IMG/VR virus record: IMGVR_UViG_3300043571_000124
Span: 1 to 31,416 of that record
DNA length: 31,416 bases
Origin: a virus
Direction: 5' to 3' (one strand)
Each line of letters starts with the position of its first letter. Position 1 is the stretch's first letter. Shown here one piece after another: positions 6,952 to 12,817 of the stretch. A model generated the notes under the pieces. That model did no database searches. It was not told where the DNA came from and was given only the letters and a program-made list of their open reading frames with translations. The position numbers were made by a program, and so were the translations under genes.

Positions 6952-7288
6952 TTCTTTTTTCTGATTTTAAAAATGATATATTTGTACGAATTGCATCGGA
7001 GCATCTATAACCTGAATCCATTATCCTACGCAATAAATATAATTCAGGCACTTCTACTTCTGCAAAGTTAACCGCCCTTGCGACTGTCATCTTTTTATCA
7101 GTTGTAAGTTCATAAATTCTATTTTCGTATTTCTTTTTAAATATAGCACGTTCACTTTCTAAATAGAATAAAGTTGTGTTTATCTTTTGCAATAAAAAGT
7201 TAAGACTTTCGCCATCGTTTAGACTTACATCGTCATACGCTTGTATGTAGCTTGTAAGGTTTTCAAGTGTTTTTTCAAAGTTTGTCAT
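6944..7288 (-). CDS. Hypothetical helical protein, 114 aa
   Basis: I chose the ATG at 7288 (MTNFEKTLENL), two bases past the stop of the methyltransferase gene; the frame extends upstream only within that gene. The protein is probably all helical and charged (ESERAIFKKKYENRIYE), a coiled-coil-like profile. No family recognised. It overlaps the ninG-like start by 8 bases. Confidence 0.6.
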   Translation of the reverse strand: MTNFEKTLENLTSYIQAYDDVSLNDGESLNFLLQKINTTLFYLESERAIFKKKYENRIYELTTDKKMTVARAVNFAEVEVPELYLLRRIMDSGYRCSDAIRTNISFLKSEKRNA

Positions 7289-7290
7289 AA

Positions 7291-8139
7291 TTATTTTTTT
7301 ATAAATGAAAATATATGTTCTATTATTGGTAAAGTCCAACCATCGCCTAATAATGAACCTGCTTTTTTAGTTGAAAGTATGTCGCAATAATTATCAGGAA
7401 ATCCTTGAAGTCTGCACATTTCAATTTTATTTACAGTTCTTACTAATTCATTTTCTTTTATTAAAGTAATCATACCCGTAGTTTCATTTCTATGTATTAA
7501 ATATCTTTGAGTATTTGATTGACATTGGTTTGTTTTTAATGAAACGTGTTTTAAAGAACTTACTTCACCACTTGTAATTATATCTTTTAAAAGTATTCCT
7601 CTGTCTTTTGGTTGTGGTATATCAGTAATAATATCACAAAACATACCATCTTGTTTTGTTCTTATATTACTCCAATAGTATCTATCCCTTAATTGAGCAG
7701 TAACTAAACTGCTATTTATTTGTACTGGATAAACTCCTATTGATCGGCTAATTATACCTACATCCAATTTAGAAGCACTACCTACGTTTTCTTGCAGAAA
7801 TAATACATTAGGATTTAAAGATTTTATATGTTCTAATATTTCAACAAACGTAAAAAACAAACTTGATTTACTTCCATTTATTCCTGCACGTTTTCCAGCA
7901 GCAGATAAATCTTGACATGGAGAACCACTTAAAACTAAATCAATACTTTTCCAATCAATATTCCATTCACGCCACTTGGTAACATCTCCTACTTGGATAG
8001 TGTCAGGGAAATGATGTTGTGTTAATTCAATCGCATAAGGTTTTATTTCGCTTGAATAGTATTTATTTACTTTTATACCTACATTTTCAAGAGCTTGGCG
8101 ACCTGTGTTCATTCCGTTAAATAGTGATAGTACATTCAT
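7291..8139 (-). CDS. DNA (cytosine-5) methyltransferase, 282 aa
   Basis: It transfers a methyl group from S-adenosylmethionine to cytosine C5 in phage DNA. Motif I is LFNGMNTGRQAL at 6-17 and the motif II acid is Glu31. The catalytic PCQ loop (SGSPCQDLS, Cys75) is at 71-79, ENV at 117-119, QLRDRYYW at 149-156 and RLQGFPD at 243-249. A motif X variant GDGWTLPII starts at 265. The opening and the GDGW in place of GNSV resemble the DNMT3-like group of phage enzymes. The target-recognition region (about 165-235) is short, which suggests a short target. No restriction partner is nearby, so it probably protects the phage genome from host restriction. Confidence 0.92.
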   Translation of the reverse strand: MNVLSLFNGMNTGRQALENVGIKVNKYYSSEIKPYAIELTQHHFPDTIQVGDVTKWREWNIDWKSIDLVLSGSPCQDLSAAGKRAGINGSKSSLFFTFVEILEHIKSLNPNVLFLQENVGSASKLDVGIISRSIGVYPVQINSSLVTAQLRDRYYWSNIRTKQDGMFCDIITDIPQPKDRGILLKDIITSGEVSSLKHVSLKTNQCQSNTQRYLIHRNETTGMITLIKENELVRTVNKIEMCRLQGFPDNYCDILSTKKAGSLLGDGWTLPIIEHIFSFIKK

Positions 8140-8141
8140 AA

Positions 8142-8975
8142 TTAAAAGTTATTTATTAAGAAAGGTAAAGCATTTTTATTAATATCAAAACTAAAATCTT
8201 CAAATTTGTAACCACGTGAATAAGGATTCGTAACTAAAATACTGCCATCTTTATCAATAGTTAAATCAATAACGCTTTCTGCTTTCTTTAAAACGTAAGT
8301 TCCTAAATGTCCTAAAGGTTTATTTGTTTGCGGTGATTTGTGTATAACTGCTATAATGTGAATGTTATACTCGTAAGTCCATTTCATTAAATAATCACTC
8401 GCTTCTTTTGACATAACAATATCATTTGTATTTTCTACTAAATCAGCAATTCCATCTATTGCAATTAATTTAACAGGGTGTTTATACTTTTGTTGATTCT
8501 TTAAGCAATGGTCTATTAAAAGCAATCGTTCATTACTACTTAAATGCCTTGTAGCATAACCTTTGTAGTTTTCGTAATTACCACCTACCATTTCAATAAC
8601 ACGTCTAAAAGTTCTTTGAGTGTAGTATTTACCTTGTTCAGTATCAAAATCCAAAATAGTATAATCTTTATCTCTATGACTTTTAATATTTGGGAATAAC
8701 TCGTTTGAATTTCCACCTATGTAAGAACCTAAAAAAGCAGATTTTAAAAATGTCTTTTTTGATTTTGATGCAGCAACTATTGCAGAAAACTCTCCAGCAG
8801 TCATTACAGGAGTTGGATACATTGCACCTTTGTATTCGTGTGAACCGATTGAGATAAGAGTTTCAGGGTGTATCAATTCTAAAGACAAATCAATATAACA
8901 ATCCTTTTCTAATTTATTAAAATCAAACTCAACTTCGTTTGATAGGTTTTCTAATTGGTTAAAGTCTAAATTCAT
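8142..8975 (-). CDS. RecA/RepA-like replication ATPase, 277 aa
   Basis: A RecA-fold ATPase (AAA_25/RepA-like), probably the replicative helicase. The P-loop is VAASKSKKT at 67-75, lacking the usual glycine before Lys, as I recall for related phage and plasmid ATPases of Bacteroidota. Walker B is LIAIDG at 170-175. A sensor-like stretch IHIIAVIHKSP (205-215) is followed by GHLGTYVLKKAES, a hexamer-loop style segment. I chose the ATG at 8975; an upstream TTG at 8993 would overlap the previous gene. It follows the initiator and two small genes in the replication operon, which supports the role. No primase or TOPRIM domain is visible. Confidence 0.75.
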   Translation of the reverse strand: MNLDFNQLENLSNEVEFDFNKLEKDCYIDLSLELIHPETLISIGSHEYKGAMYPTPVMTAGEFSAIVAASKSKKTFLKSAFLGSYIGGNSNELFPNIKSHRDKDYTILDFDTEQGKYYTQRTFRRVIEMVGGNYENYKGYATRHLSSNERLLLIDHCLKNQQKYKHPVKLIAIDGIADLVENTNDIVMSKEASDYLMKWTYEYNIHIIAVIHKSPQTNKPLGHLGTYVLKKAESVIDLTIDKDGSILVTNPYSRGYKFEDFSFDINKNALPFLINNF

Positions 8976-8976
8976 A

Positions 8977-9405
8977 TTAAGAATAGTTTTCAATTTCTTT
9001 TAATAAGTCATTTGCCGAATTGTAAAATGATTTTTCTACTTGTTCTTTACTCCAAGCATTATCCATTTTTTTAAATACTTCTTTTGCATCAGTTTCATTT
9101 TGCAAAGTTATTAAATTTAAATCATAAGTTAATAATTCTATTTGTCTATCTAAAGGAATATTTAACTGAAACTTAAGTTCTTTAATTGCAAATTTAATGT
9201 CTTTGTAATGGTGTACATTCTGCCTTAAAAAAACGCATAGCAATTTAGCGTAAATTAAATTATCTTTTGTTAAATTCTTTGATGATTCGTTTATAAATTC
9301 ATCAAGTGATTTAAGTGCTTCAATATCCTCTTTGTAAATACGTTCTTTGTTACGTTTAAAAGCGTTAAATATCTTTGTTACGTATCGTTTCTGTTCCCAA
9401 CTCAT
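8977..9405 (-). CDS. Hypothetical replication-module protein, 142 aa
   Basis: A 142-residue helical, highly charged protein starting MSWEQKRYVTKIFNAF. The ATG overlaps the stop of the 97-aa gene (ATGA) and the stop lies one base before the ATPase start, so it is co-expressed with the putative helicase. A helicase loader or accessory subunit would fit the position, but no motif supports it. Confidence 0.6.
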   Translation of the reverse strand: MSWEQKRYVTKIFNAFKRNKERIYKEDIEALKSLDEFINESSKNLTKDNLIYAKLLCVFLRQNVHHYKDIKFAIKELKFQLNIPLDRQIELLTYDLNLITLQNETDAKEVFKKMDNAWSKEQVEKSFYNSANDLLKEIENYS

Positions 9406-9695
9406 ATGCCTAAATTTCTTTTGTTTTTACTTTCTAAATATTGTCTAATCCAAAAGCAAACTACTTGCGTACTTAATTTATAAGTTATTCCATATTCACC
9501 TAAAGCACCTTTTCTAATTGCTTTCTGCATATCCTGAACACTAATTCTACTAAATTCTGATTCAATATCTGAAATCATATTGCTTAAATCAAATGGAGTT
9601 GTGTTTGTACGTTCTAACGCTAATATTAAAGATTGTTTAATGTTAGAGTTTGGAGTTGTTAAGTCTGAATTGTCTTGTGATGTCGTTAAGTTCAT
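9402..9695 (-). CDS. Hypothetical replication-module protein, 97 aa
   Basis: It starts MNLTTSQDNSDL with a polar, disordered-looking N-terminus of about 20 residues, then a helical domain with DMQKAIRKGALGEYGITYKL. That segment is one I have seen in small genes beside replication initiators of Bacteroidota phages. It overlaps the 3' end of the initiator gene by 53 bases in another frame, an unusually long overlap for this genome. Function unknown; an adaptor between initiator and ATPase is conceivable. Confidence 0.6.
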   Translation of the reverse strand: MNLTTSQDNSDLTTPNSNIKQSLILALERTNTTPFDLSNMISDIESEFSRISVQDMQKAIRKGALGEYGITYKLSTQVVCFWIRQYLESKNKRNLGI

Positions 9696-10383
9696 TTTGT
9701 GATGGTATTAAGTTAGTATTTGTTATTTGTATTTCGTCGTTATAACGCTCTTGGTTTAAATAAGTAATAGCGTGTGGATGGTTATAATCTTTAAATGGTT
9801 TGTTGTTTATAAAAAAAGGCAAATGAAGTTCAATTTTTTGTTTTTGATGTTTAGTTAGCTTGTTAAATTTTTCTTCTGCTTTTTTCTTATTTGTTTTGTT
9901 TGGGTATAAACTCCAAAAGTCATCAAAAGAAAATTCAATAATTTCAGCATCTTGAATTTCTATAGTTGTATTATGTATATTGTTATTTGTATATTGTTTA
10001 TTTATACTATCAATGCTTTGTATAGTGCTTTTACTTTGCTTTGTTGCGTGCTTTATACTTGCTTTGTCAAGTGCTTTATCAAGTGCTTTATCAAAATTTG
10101 ATATAGCAATTATATTACTACTATATTGATTTTTTGATTTCTCAATCAATTCTATTAAACCAAATTCTACTAATTCATTTAAAGTTTGAATGTAAGTATT
10201 GTAACTTCTTATTCCAATTGCTTCTTTACTCATTTCTGTAGGTAGTCCAAATTTCTTTTTCCAACCTAATCTATTACAATGCTCTACTATAAATAAATAT
10301 AATGCACAATGATTAGGTTTAATTTTTTCAGGATTCTCAAAAGCGAAATCCCAAAAAGCTCGAGTTAATTTAAAATAATCCAT
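9643..10383 (-). CDS. Replication initiator / replisome organiser, 246 aa
   Basis: The domain plan resembles lambda O or DnaD-type phage initiators. An N-terminal winged-helix region (about 1-93; MDYFKLTRAFWDFAFENPEK, then EMSKEAIGIRSYNTYIQTLN) is followed by a low-complexity linker (about 96-145, KALDKALDKASIK). The C-terminal domain has FSFDDFWSLYPNKTNKKKAEE and HPHAITYLNQERYND, the FDxFWxxYPxK...HPxTYLNxxRW pattern of replication proteins. The DNA coding for the linker holds six iteron-like repeats, as in lambda O. It is the first gene after a promoter and structured leader. It would bind the origin and recruit the downstream ATPase. Confidence 0.75.
   Translation of the reverse strand: MDYFKLTRAFWDFAFENPEKIKPNHCALYLFIVEHCNRLGWKKKFGLPTEMSKEAIGIRSYNTYIQTLNELVEFGLIELIEKSKNQYSSNIIAISNFDKALDKALDKASIKHATKQSKSTIQSIDSINKQYTNNNIHNTTIEIQDAEIIEFSFDDFWSLYPNKTNKKKAEEKFNKLTKHQKQKIELHLPFFINNKPFKDYNHPHAITYLNQERYNDEIQITNTNLIPSQNELNDITRQFRLNNSKL
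10027..10096. repeat. Iteron-like repeats, candidate replication origin
   Basis: Six copies of a GCTTT-headed unit start at 10027, 10038, 10050, 10061, 10073 and 10085, at 11-12 base spacing, about one helical turn. The last three are closest to GCTTTATCAAGT. They lie in the initiator gene linker and are flanked on both sides by very AT-rich DNA (9955-10015 and 10095-10145). In lambda, origin iterons also lie inside the initiator gene O. The alternative is a purely protein-level repeat (KALD). Confidence 0.5.
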
Positions 10384-10390
10384 AATAATA

Positions 10391-10490
10391 TAAAAAGAGA
10401 AAACCCAACAGATGCACTACTATCTATTGGGTTTCTCGGTTACGTTAAAATTTTAACGTTAAACTTTTCCTGTCGGTAGTGCTTCGACTT
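10391..10490 (-). ncRNA. Structured leader RNA or small RNA with complementary hairpin loops
   Basis: Downstream of a TATATTTG box the minus-strand RNA can form three hairpins. Hairpin 1 has arms 10485-10488 and 10472-10475 (GUCG/CGAC). A self-complementary 18-mer spans 10442-10459 (ACGUUAAAAUUUUAACGU). Hairpin 3 is 13 bp, with arms 10422-10434 and 10401-10413. Seven loop bases of hairpin 1 (GCACUAC, 10476-10482) pair with seven of the eight loop bases of hairpin 3 (GUAGUGC, 10414-10420). The one imperfect pair of hairpin 3 is G-U only on the minus strand. A U-rich tail (UCUCUUUUUA) follows, so hairpin 3 could terminate transcription just before the initiator gene. An attenuator, a riboswitch-like element and a free small RNA are all possible. 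Confidence 0.55.
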
Positions 10491-10493
10491 ATG

Positions 10494-10501
10494 CAAATAT
10501 A
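10494..10501 (-). promoter_or_regulatory. Promoter -7 box TATATTTG, replication operon
   Basis: TATATTTG on the minus strand, a full match to TAnnTTTG, placed between the terminator of the recombination operon and the leader RNA. The predicted start near 10488-10490 coincides with the first base of hairpin 1. Several TTTG tracts lie just upstream, but none at an ideal -33 spacing. Confidence 0.65.
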
Positions 10502-10520
10502 CAAAAAAAACAATACAAAA

Positions 10521-10553
10521 AAGAAAACCGCTAATTTATTTTAGCGGTTTTTT
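10521..10553 (-). terminator. Terminator after the SSB gene
   Basis: An 11-bp perfect stem (AAAACCGCTAA / TTAGCGGTTTT, arms 10524-10534 and 10541-10551) with a 6-base loop and T-rich flanks on both strands. It sits 6 bases past the SSB stop and separates recombination from replication transcripts. Confidence 0.85.
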
Positions 10554-10558
10554 TAACA

Positions 10559-10846
10559 TTAAAAAGGTAAATCCGAAGCATCTACAATGTCAGCTTCTAC
10601 AACAGGTATTTCTAAAGGAGTTGATTCCTTAAGATTACCAAAGTAAAATTTATCTTCCTTTGTAGCACCTTTAAAATTGCTTTGAAAAGATGCACAGTTG
10701 CCGTATTTGTCAACCTCATCATTAACGTAAACTCTTACGTTTAAATAGATTTTACCATTTTCGTTTTTGGTAAATGCTTTGTTACCTGATTTCGCTTGTT
10801 CTAATAGTTTAGAAAAGTCAATTGAGCCATAAAAACTTTGTGCCAT
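10559..10846 (-). CDS. Single-stranded DNA-binding protein, 95 aa
   Basis: It starts MAQSFYGSIDFSKLLEQAKS and ends in the acidic tail DASDLPF, the SSB-type tip that docks partner proteins. The central part (GKIYLNVRVYVNDEVDKYGN, then FYFGNL) fits the compact phage SSB-like proteins that accompany ERF genes in Bacteroidota phages. At 95 residues it is shorter than bacterial SSB. It follows the ERF gene by 11 bases and ends directly at a terminator. It would coat ssDNA during annealing and replication. Confidence 0.8.
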   Translation of the reverse strand: MAQSFYGSIDFSKLLEQAKSGNKAFTKNENGKIYLNVRVYVNDEVDKYGNCASFQSNFKGATKEDKFYFGNLKESTPLEIPVVEADIVDASDLPF

Positions 10847-10857
10847 AATAAATAAAA

Positions 10858-11352
10858 TTAAAGATTAATAAATTCTTGTTGTTGTTGTGTTGTAATTGTG
10901 TATTTAGATTTAATTTGTTCCAACGAAAAGCCACCTTGTTTTGCCTTTAGTAAAATTTCAGTTGTTGCATTTGGTTTGTTTTGAACTGCTTTTTGTCCGT
11001 CGTCGTCATCTGCACCCACGCAAACAAAAGATTGCAATGCGTAACGTCTTGCGTAGCTTATTCCACTACCTTGTGCCTGTGCGTCGTTTTGTTTATTGTA
11101 GATGATTTCAGTAAGCGAGTCCATTAACTCGCCTGATTCGTGTAGTAAAATAGTTTTTACAAAGTTTTTACCATCAACATGTACAATTGGTTGCAGTACA
11201 CTAATTCCGTTTTCGTTTAACGTAGGTATAACTGCCTCACGGATTGCGTTTAAATCAGCGTATTTTGATTTAAAGAATGGATTTGTAGCACCTTTTTTAG
11301 GGTTGCTCATTTCAGATTGTGCTTTTAATAAAGCGGTTGCAATTTGTTTCAT
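10858..11352 (-). CDS. erf: ERF-family single-strand annealing protein, 164 aa
   Basis: An ERF superfamily recombinase. Residues 24-38 (NPFFKSKYADLNAIR) and the signature AQGSGISYARRYALQSFVCVG (about 93-113), followed by the acidic ADDDDG (114-119), are diagnostic. It anneals complementary single strands during phage recombination and circularisation, working with SSB and the NinG-like nuclease. The C-terminal 40 residues (KPNATTEILLKAKQGGFSLE) form a separate small helical tail. It has a probable own promoter at 11384-11391. Length fits short ERF proteins. Confidence 0.92.
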   Translation of the reverse strand: MKQIATALLKAQSEMSNPKKGATNPFFKSKYADLNAIREAVIPTLNENGISVLQPIVHVDGKNFVKTILLHESGELMDSLTEIIYNKQNDAQAQGSGISYARRYALQSFVCVGADDDDGQKAVQNKPNATTEILLKAKQGGFSLEQIKSKYTITTQQQQEFINL

Positions 11353-11383
11353 AAAGATAAGATATTTAATTGATTAAGATTTT

Positions 11384-11391
11384 CAAAGATA
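11384..11391 (-). promoter_or_regulatory. Promoter -7 box TATCTTTG, erf-ssb
   Basis: TATCTTTG on the minus strand with TTTG (10410s region excluded; the box is at 11410-11413) 18 bases upstream, close to Bacteroidota -33/-7 spacing. The start codon of erf is 32 bases downstream. It overlaps the end of the preceding gene closely. Confidence 0.5.
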
Positions 11392-11395
11392 AGAA

Positions 11396-11845
11396 TTAAA
11401 AGCTAATTGACAAAGAACTTTTGCGTATATTTTCGCTTACTTTAGGAACTTCAACTCCTTCTGAATCGTAAATCGTTTCATTTGATTTTTGTGCCACTTT
11501 TAAAAGCATTTCTCTATCTGTTAATGCTTGTTTAAGTTGTTGCCATTTCTCATCTTCTGAATAGTTAGGTGTACTTCCGCCATTGCGATAAGTTCCTTTG
11601 ATGCCGAATGCTTCGAAGTTTTCCGCTGGTAAACTATTTTTAAGTTCATCAGTTACAATTGATAAAACCTCGTTTACTCTAACCGCCTGTGCGAATAGTT
11701 CCATTTTATCCATTTCACCACTATCTAATAAGTCAGTAGTGAATTTCTTTGCAGAAAGTTGTAATTCTTTTTTGCTTGGTAAGAAGTTGTTAGTGTTAAC
11801 TTCTTGTTCTTGCATTAGCATTAATAAATTTTTAGATTTTCCCAT
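11396..11845 (-). CDS. Hypothetical recombination-module protein, 149 aa
   Basis: A helical 149-residue protein starting MGKSKNLLMLMQEQEVN. The C-terminal half (DEKWQQLKQALTDREMLLKV, then KSNETIYDSEGVEVP) looks like small proteins commonly encoded directly before ERF or Bet-type annealases; I do not know a biochemical role. It has a good promoter (11869-11876) 24 bases upstream of the ATG. An exonuclease is not supported by any motif. Confidence 0.65.
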   Translation of the reverse strand: MGKSKNLLMLMQEQEVNTNNFLPSKKELQLSAKKFTTDLLDSGEMDKMELFAQAVRVNEVLSIVTDELKNSLPAENFEAFGIKGTYRNGGSTPNYSEDEKWQQLKQALTDREMLLKVAQKSNETIYDSEGVEVPKVSENIRKSSLSISF

Positions 11846-11868
11846 AATTTTAAAGTTTTAAATTTTGT

Positions 11869-11876
11869 CAAAGATA
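11869..11876 (-). promoter_or_regulatory. Promoter -7 box TATCTTTG, recombination operon
   Basis: TATCTTTG on the minus strand with TTG (11897-11899) about 20 bases upstream, matching the Bacteroidota -33 TTG / -7 TAnnTTTG layout well. The flanking 11877-11891 is nearly pure A/T. It lies after the 42-aa gene stop. Confidence 0.6.
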
Positions 11877-11891
11877 TAAAATATTTTTTTA

Positions 11892-12020
11892 TTAATTCAA
11901 TTTATTTTTTTTATTATTAATTATTTTATGGTATACTTTATTAACCGATTCCTTATTCGTTCCCATTTTGTAGTAGTAATCTAAAACTCTTTTAATTCTT
12001 TGTAGTGGTGTTTGTTTCAT
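11892..12020 (-). CDS. Small basic protein, 42 aa
   Basis: A frame of 42 codons starting MKQTPLQRIKRVLDYYYKMG, two bases after the stop of the radical-SAM-like gene. It is strongly basic, with the C-terminal tail almost all Asn and Lys. It could be a small nucleic-acid binder or an inhibitor of a host function; nothing in the sequence decides. Confidence 0.55.
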   Translation of the reverse strand: MKQTPLQRIKRVLDYYYKMGTNKESVNKVYHKIINNKKNKLN

Positions 12021-12022
12021 AA

Positions 12023-12817
12023 TTATAATTTTATACCGCACATTTCTAAACAATTTTCACACTTGCCTAAAAAAGCTTTTTTGTTAAACTTACTTACTAA
12101 TGCTTTTGATTTCATAAATGCCATTTTTTTTACTTTAATAATTTCATTAACTACAAATTCGTTTTTACTTGATGGTCTAAATACAGTATCAATAATATTT
12201 TCATTTTTTAATAATTCATTTTGAATTAAAGACATTTTATATCCAATTTTATTATCAGTATTAAAATCAGCAGTAATAACTCTTAAAACTGATTTACAAT
12301 AAGGTTTTAAACGATTATATTCTTTTAATGAATTATCTATTAACTTTTTATTATCTAAAGCAGAAATAGAAGTATTAATACAAATATTATATTTTGATAT
12401 TTCTTTTAGTTGTAAATCTGTTAATGATTTCCAATGTCTTGTAATAATTACAATTTGTTTTTTTGAACTAATATCAAATAATGATAATTGACTATTTTCT
12501 TTTATTTGTTTTATAATATTTATTGTATGTTCCCAATTTTCAGATGGGTCACCAGTACAACCTATTCTTATAAAATCCATATCGATTTTTTCAATTTGTC
12601 TTACTATTTGTAATCTATGTGATTCATTTAAAAAATGTCTTTCAATTGATTTGCTAAAATCTATACCATATCTTTTAGCTGTTTTTAAAGCATAGCAATC
12701 ATTATAACAACCTTTTGGATTTTCTAAAAAACCACTTTCACAACCTTTTATAGTATCTAAATCCCAAATGCCCCTCTCATTTTTAGAGAGGGATATTATA
12801 TTTTTATAAGTTTTCAT
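12023..12817 (-). CDS. Radical-SAM-like cysteine protein of the DNA-modification block, 264 aa
   Basis: A probable TIM-barrel protein with strands DFIRIGCTGDPS (81-92), QIVIITRHW (121-129), ICINTSISALD (145-155), SVLRVITADFN (176-186) and IIDTVFRP (208-215). Cys26, Cys37 and Cys41 lie in an N-terminal GCESG...GCYNDCYA segment, like phage radical-SAM relatives (Gp37/Gp68 type) with CxxxCYA. The canonical CX3CX2C third cysteine is absent: residue 44 is Leu. A second cluster, CENCLEMC (253-260), ends the protein. The start overlaps the GNAT-methyltransferase stop (TAATG), implying joint work. I infer radical or iron-sulphur chemistry on a base or on a modification precursor; the substrate is unknown. 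Confidence 0.55.
   Translation of the reverse strand: MKTYKNIISLSKNERGIWDLDTIKGCESGFLENPKGCYNDCYALKTAKRYGIDFSKSIERHFLNESHRLQIVRQIEKIDMDFIRIGCTGDPSENWEHTINIIKQIKENSQLSLFDISSKKQIVIITRHWKSLTDLQLKEISKYNICINTSISALDNKKLIDNSLKEYNRLKPYCKSVLRVITADFNTDNKIGYKMSLIQNELLKNENIIDTVFRPSSKNEFVVNEIIKVKKMAFMKSKALVSKFNKKAFLGKCENCLEMCGIKL

Noticed and set aside
7289-7339. Upstream start for the 114-aa protein at 7339
   Set aside because: Would lie wholly within the end of the methyltransferase gene; the ATG at 7288 directly follows its stop.
10021-10100. CRISPR-like array in the GCTTT repeats
   Set aside because: Units are contiguous at 11-12 bases with no spacers; they encode a protein linker and fit iterons better.
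10401-10434. Simple terminator of the SSB operon
   Set aside because: The SSB operon already has a strong terminator at 10521-10553, and a promoter lies between the two hairpins.
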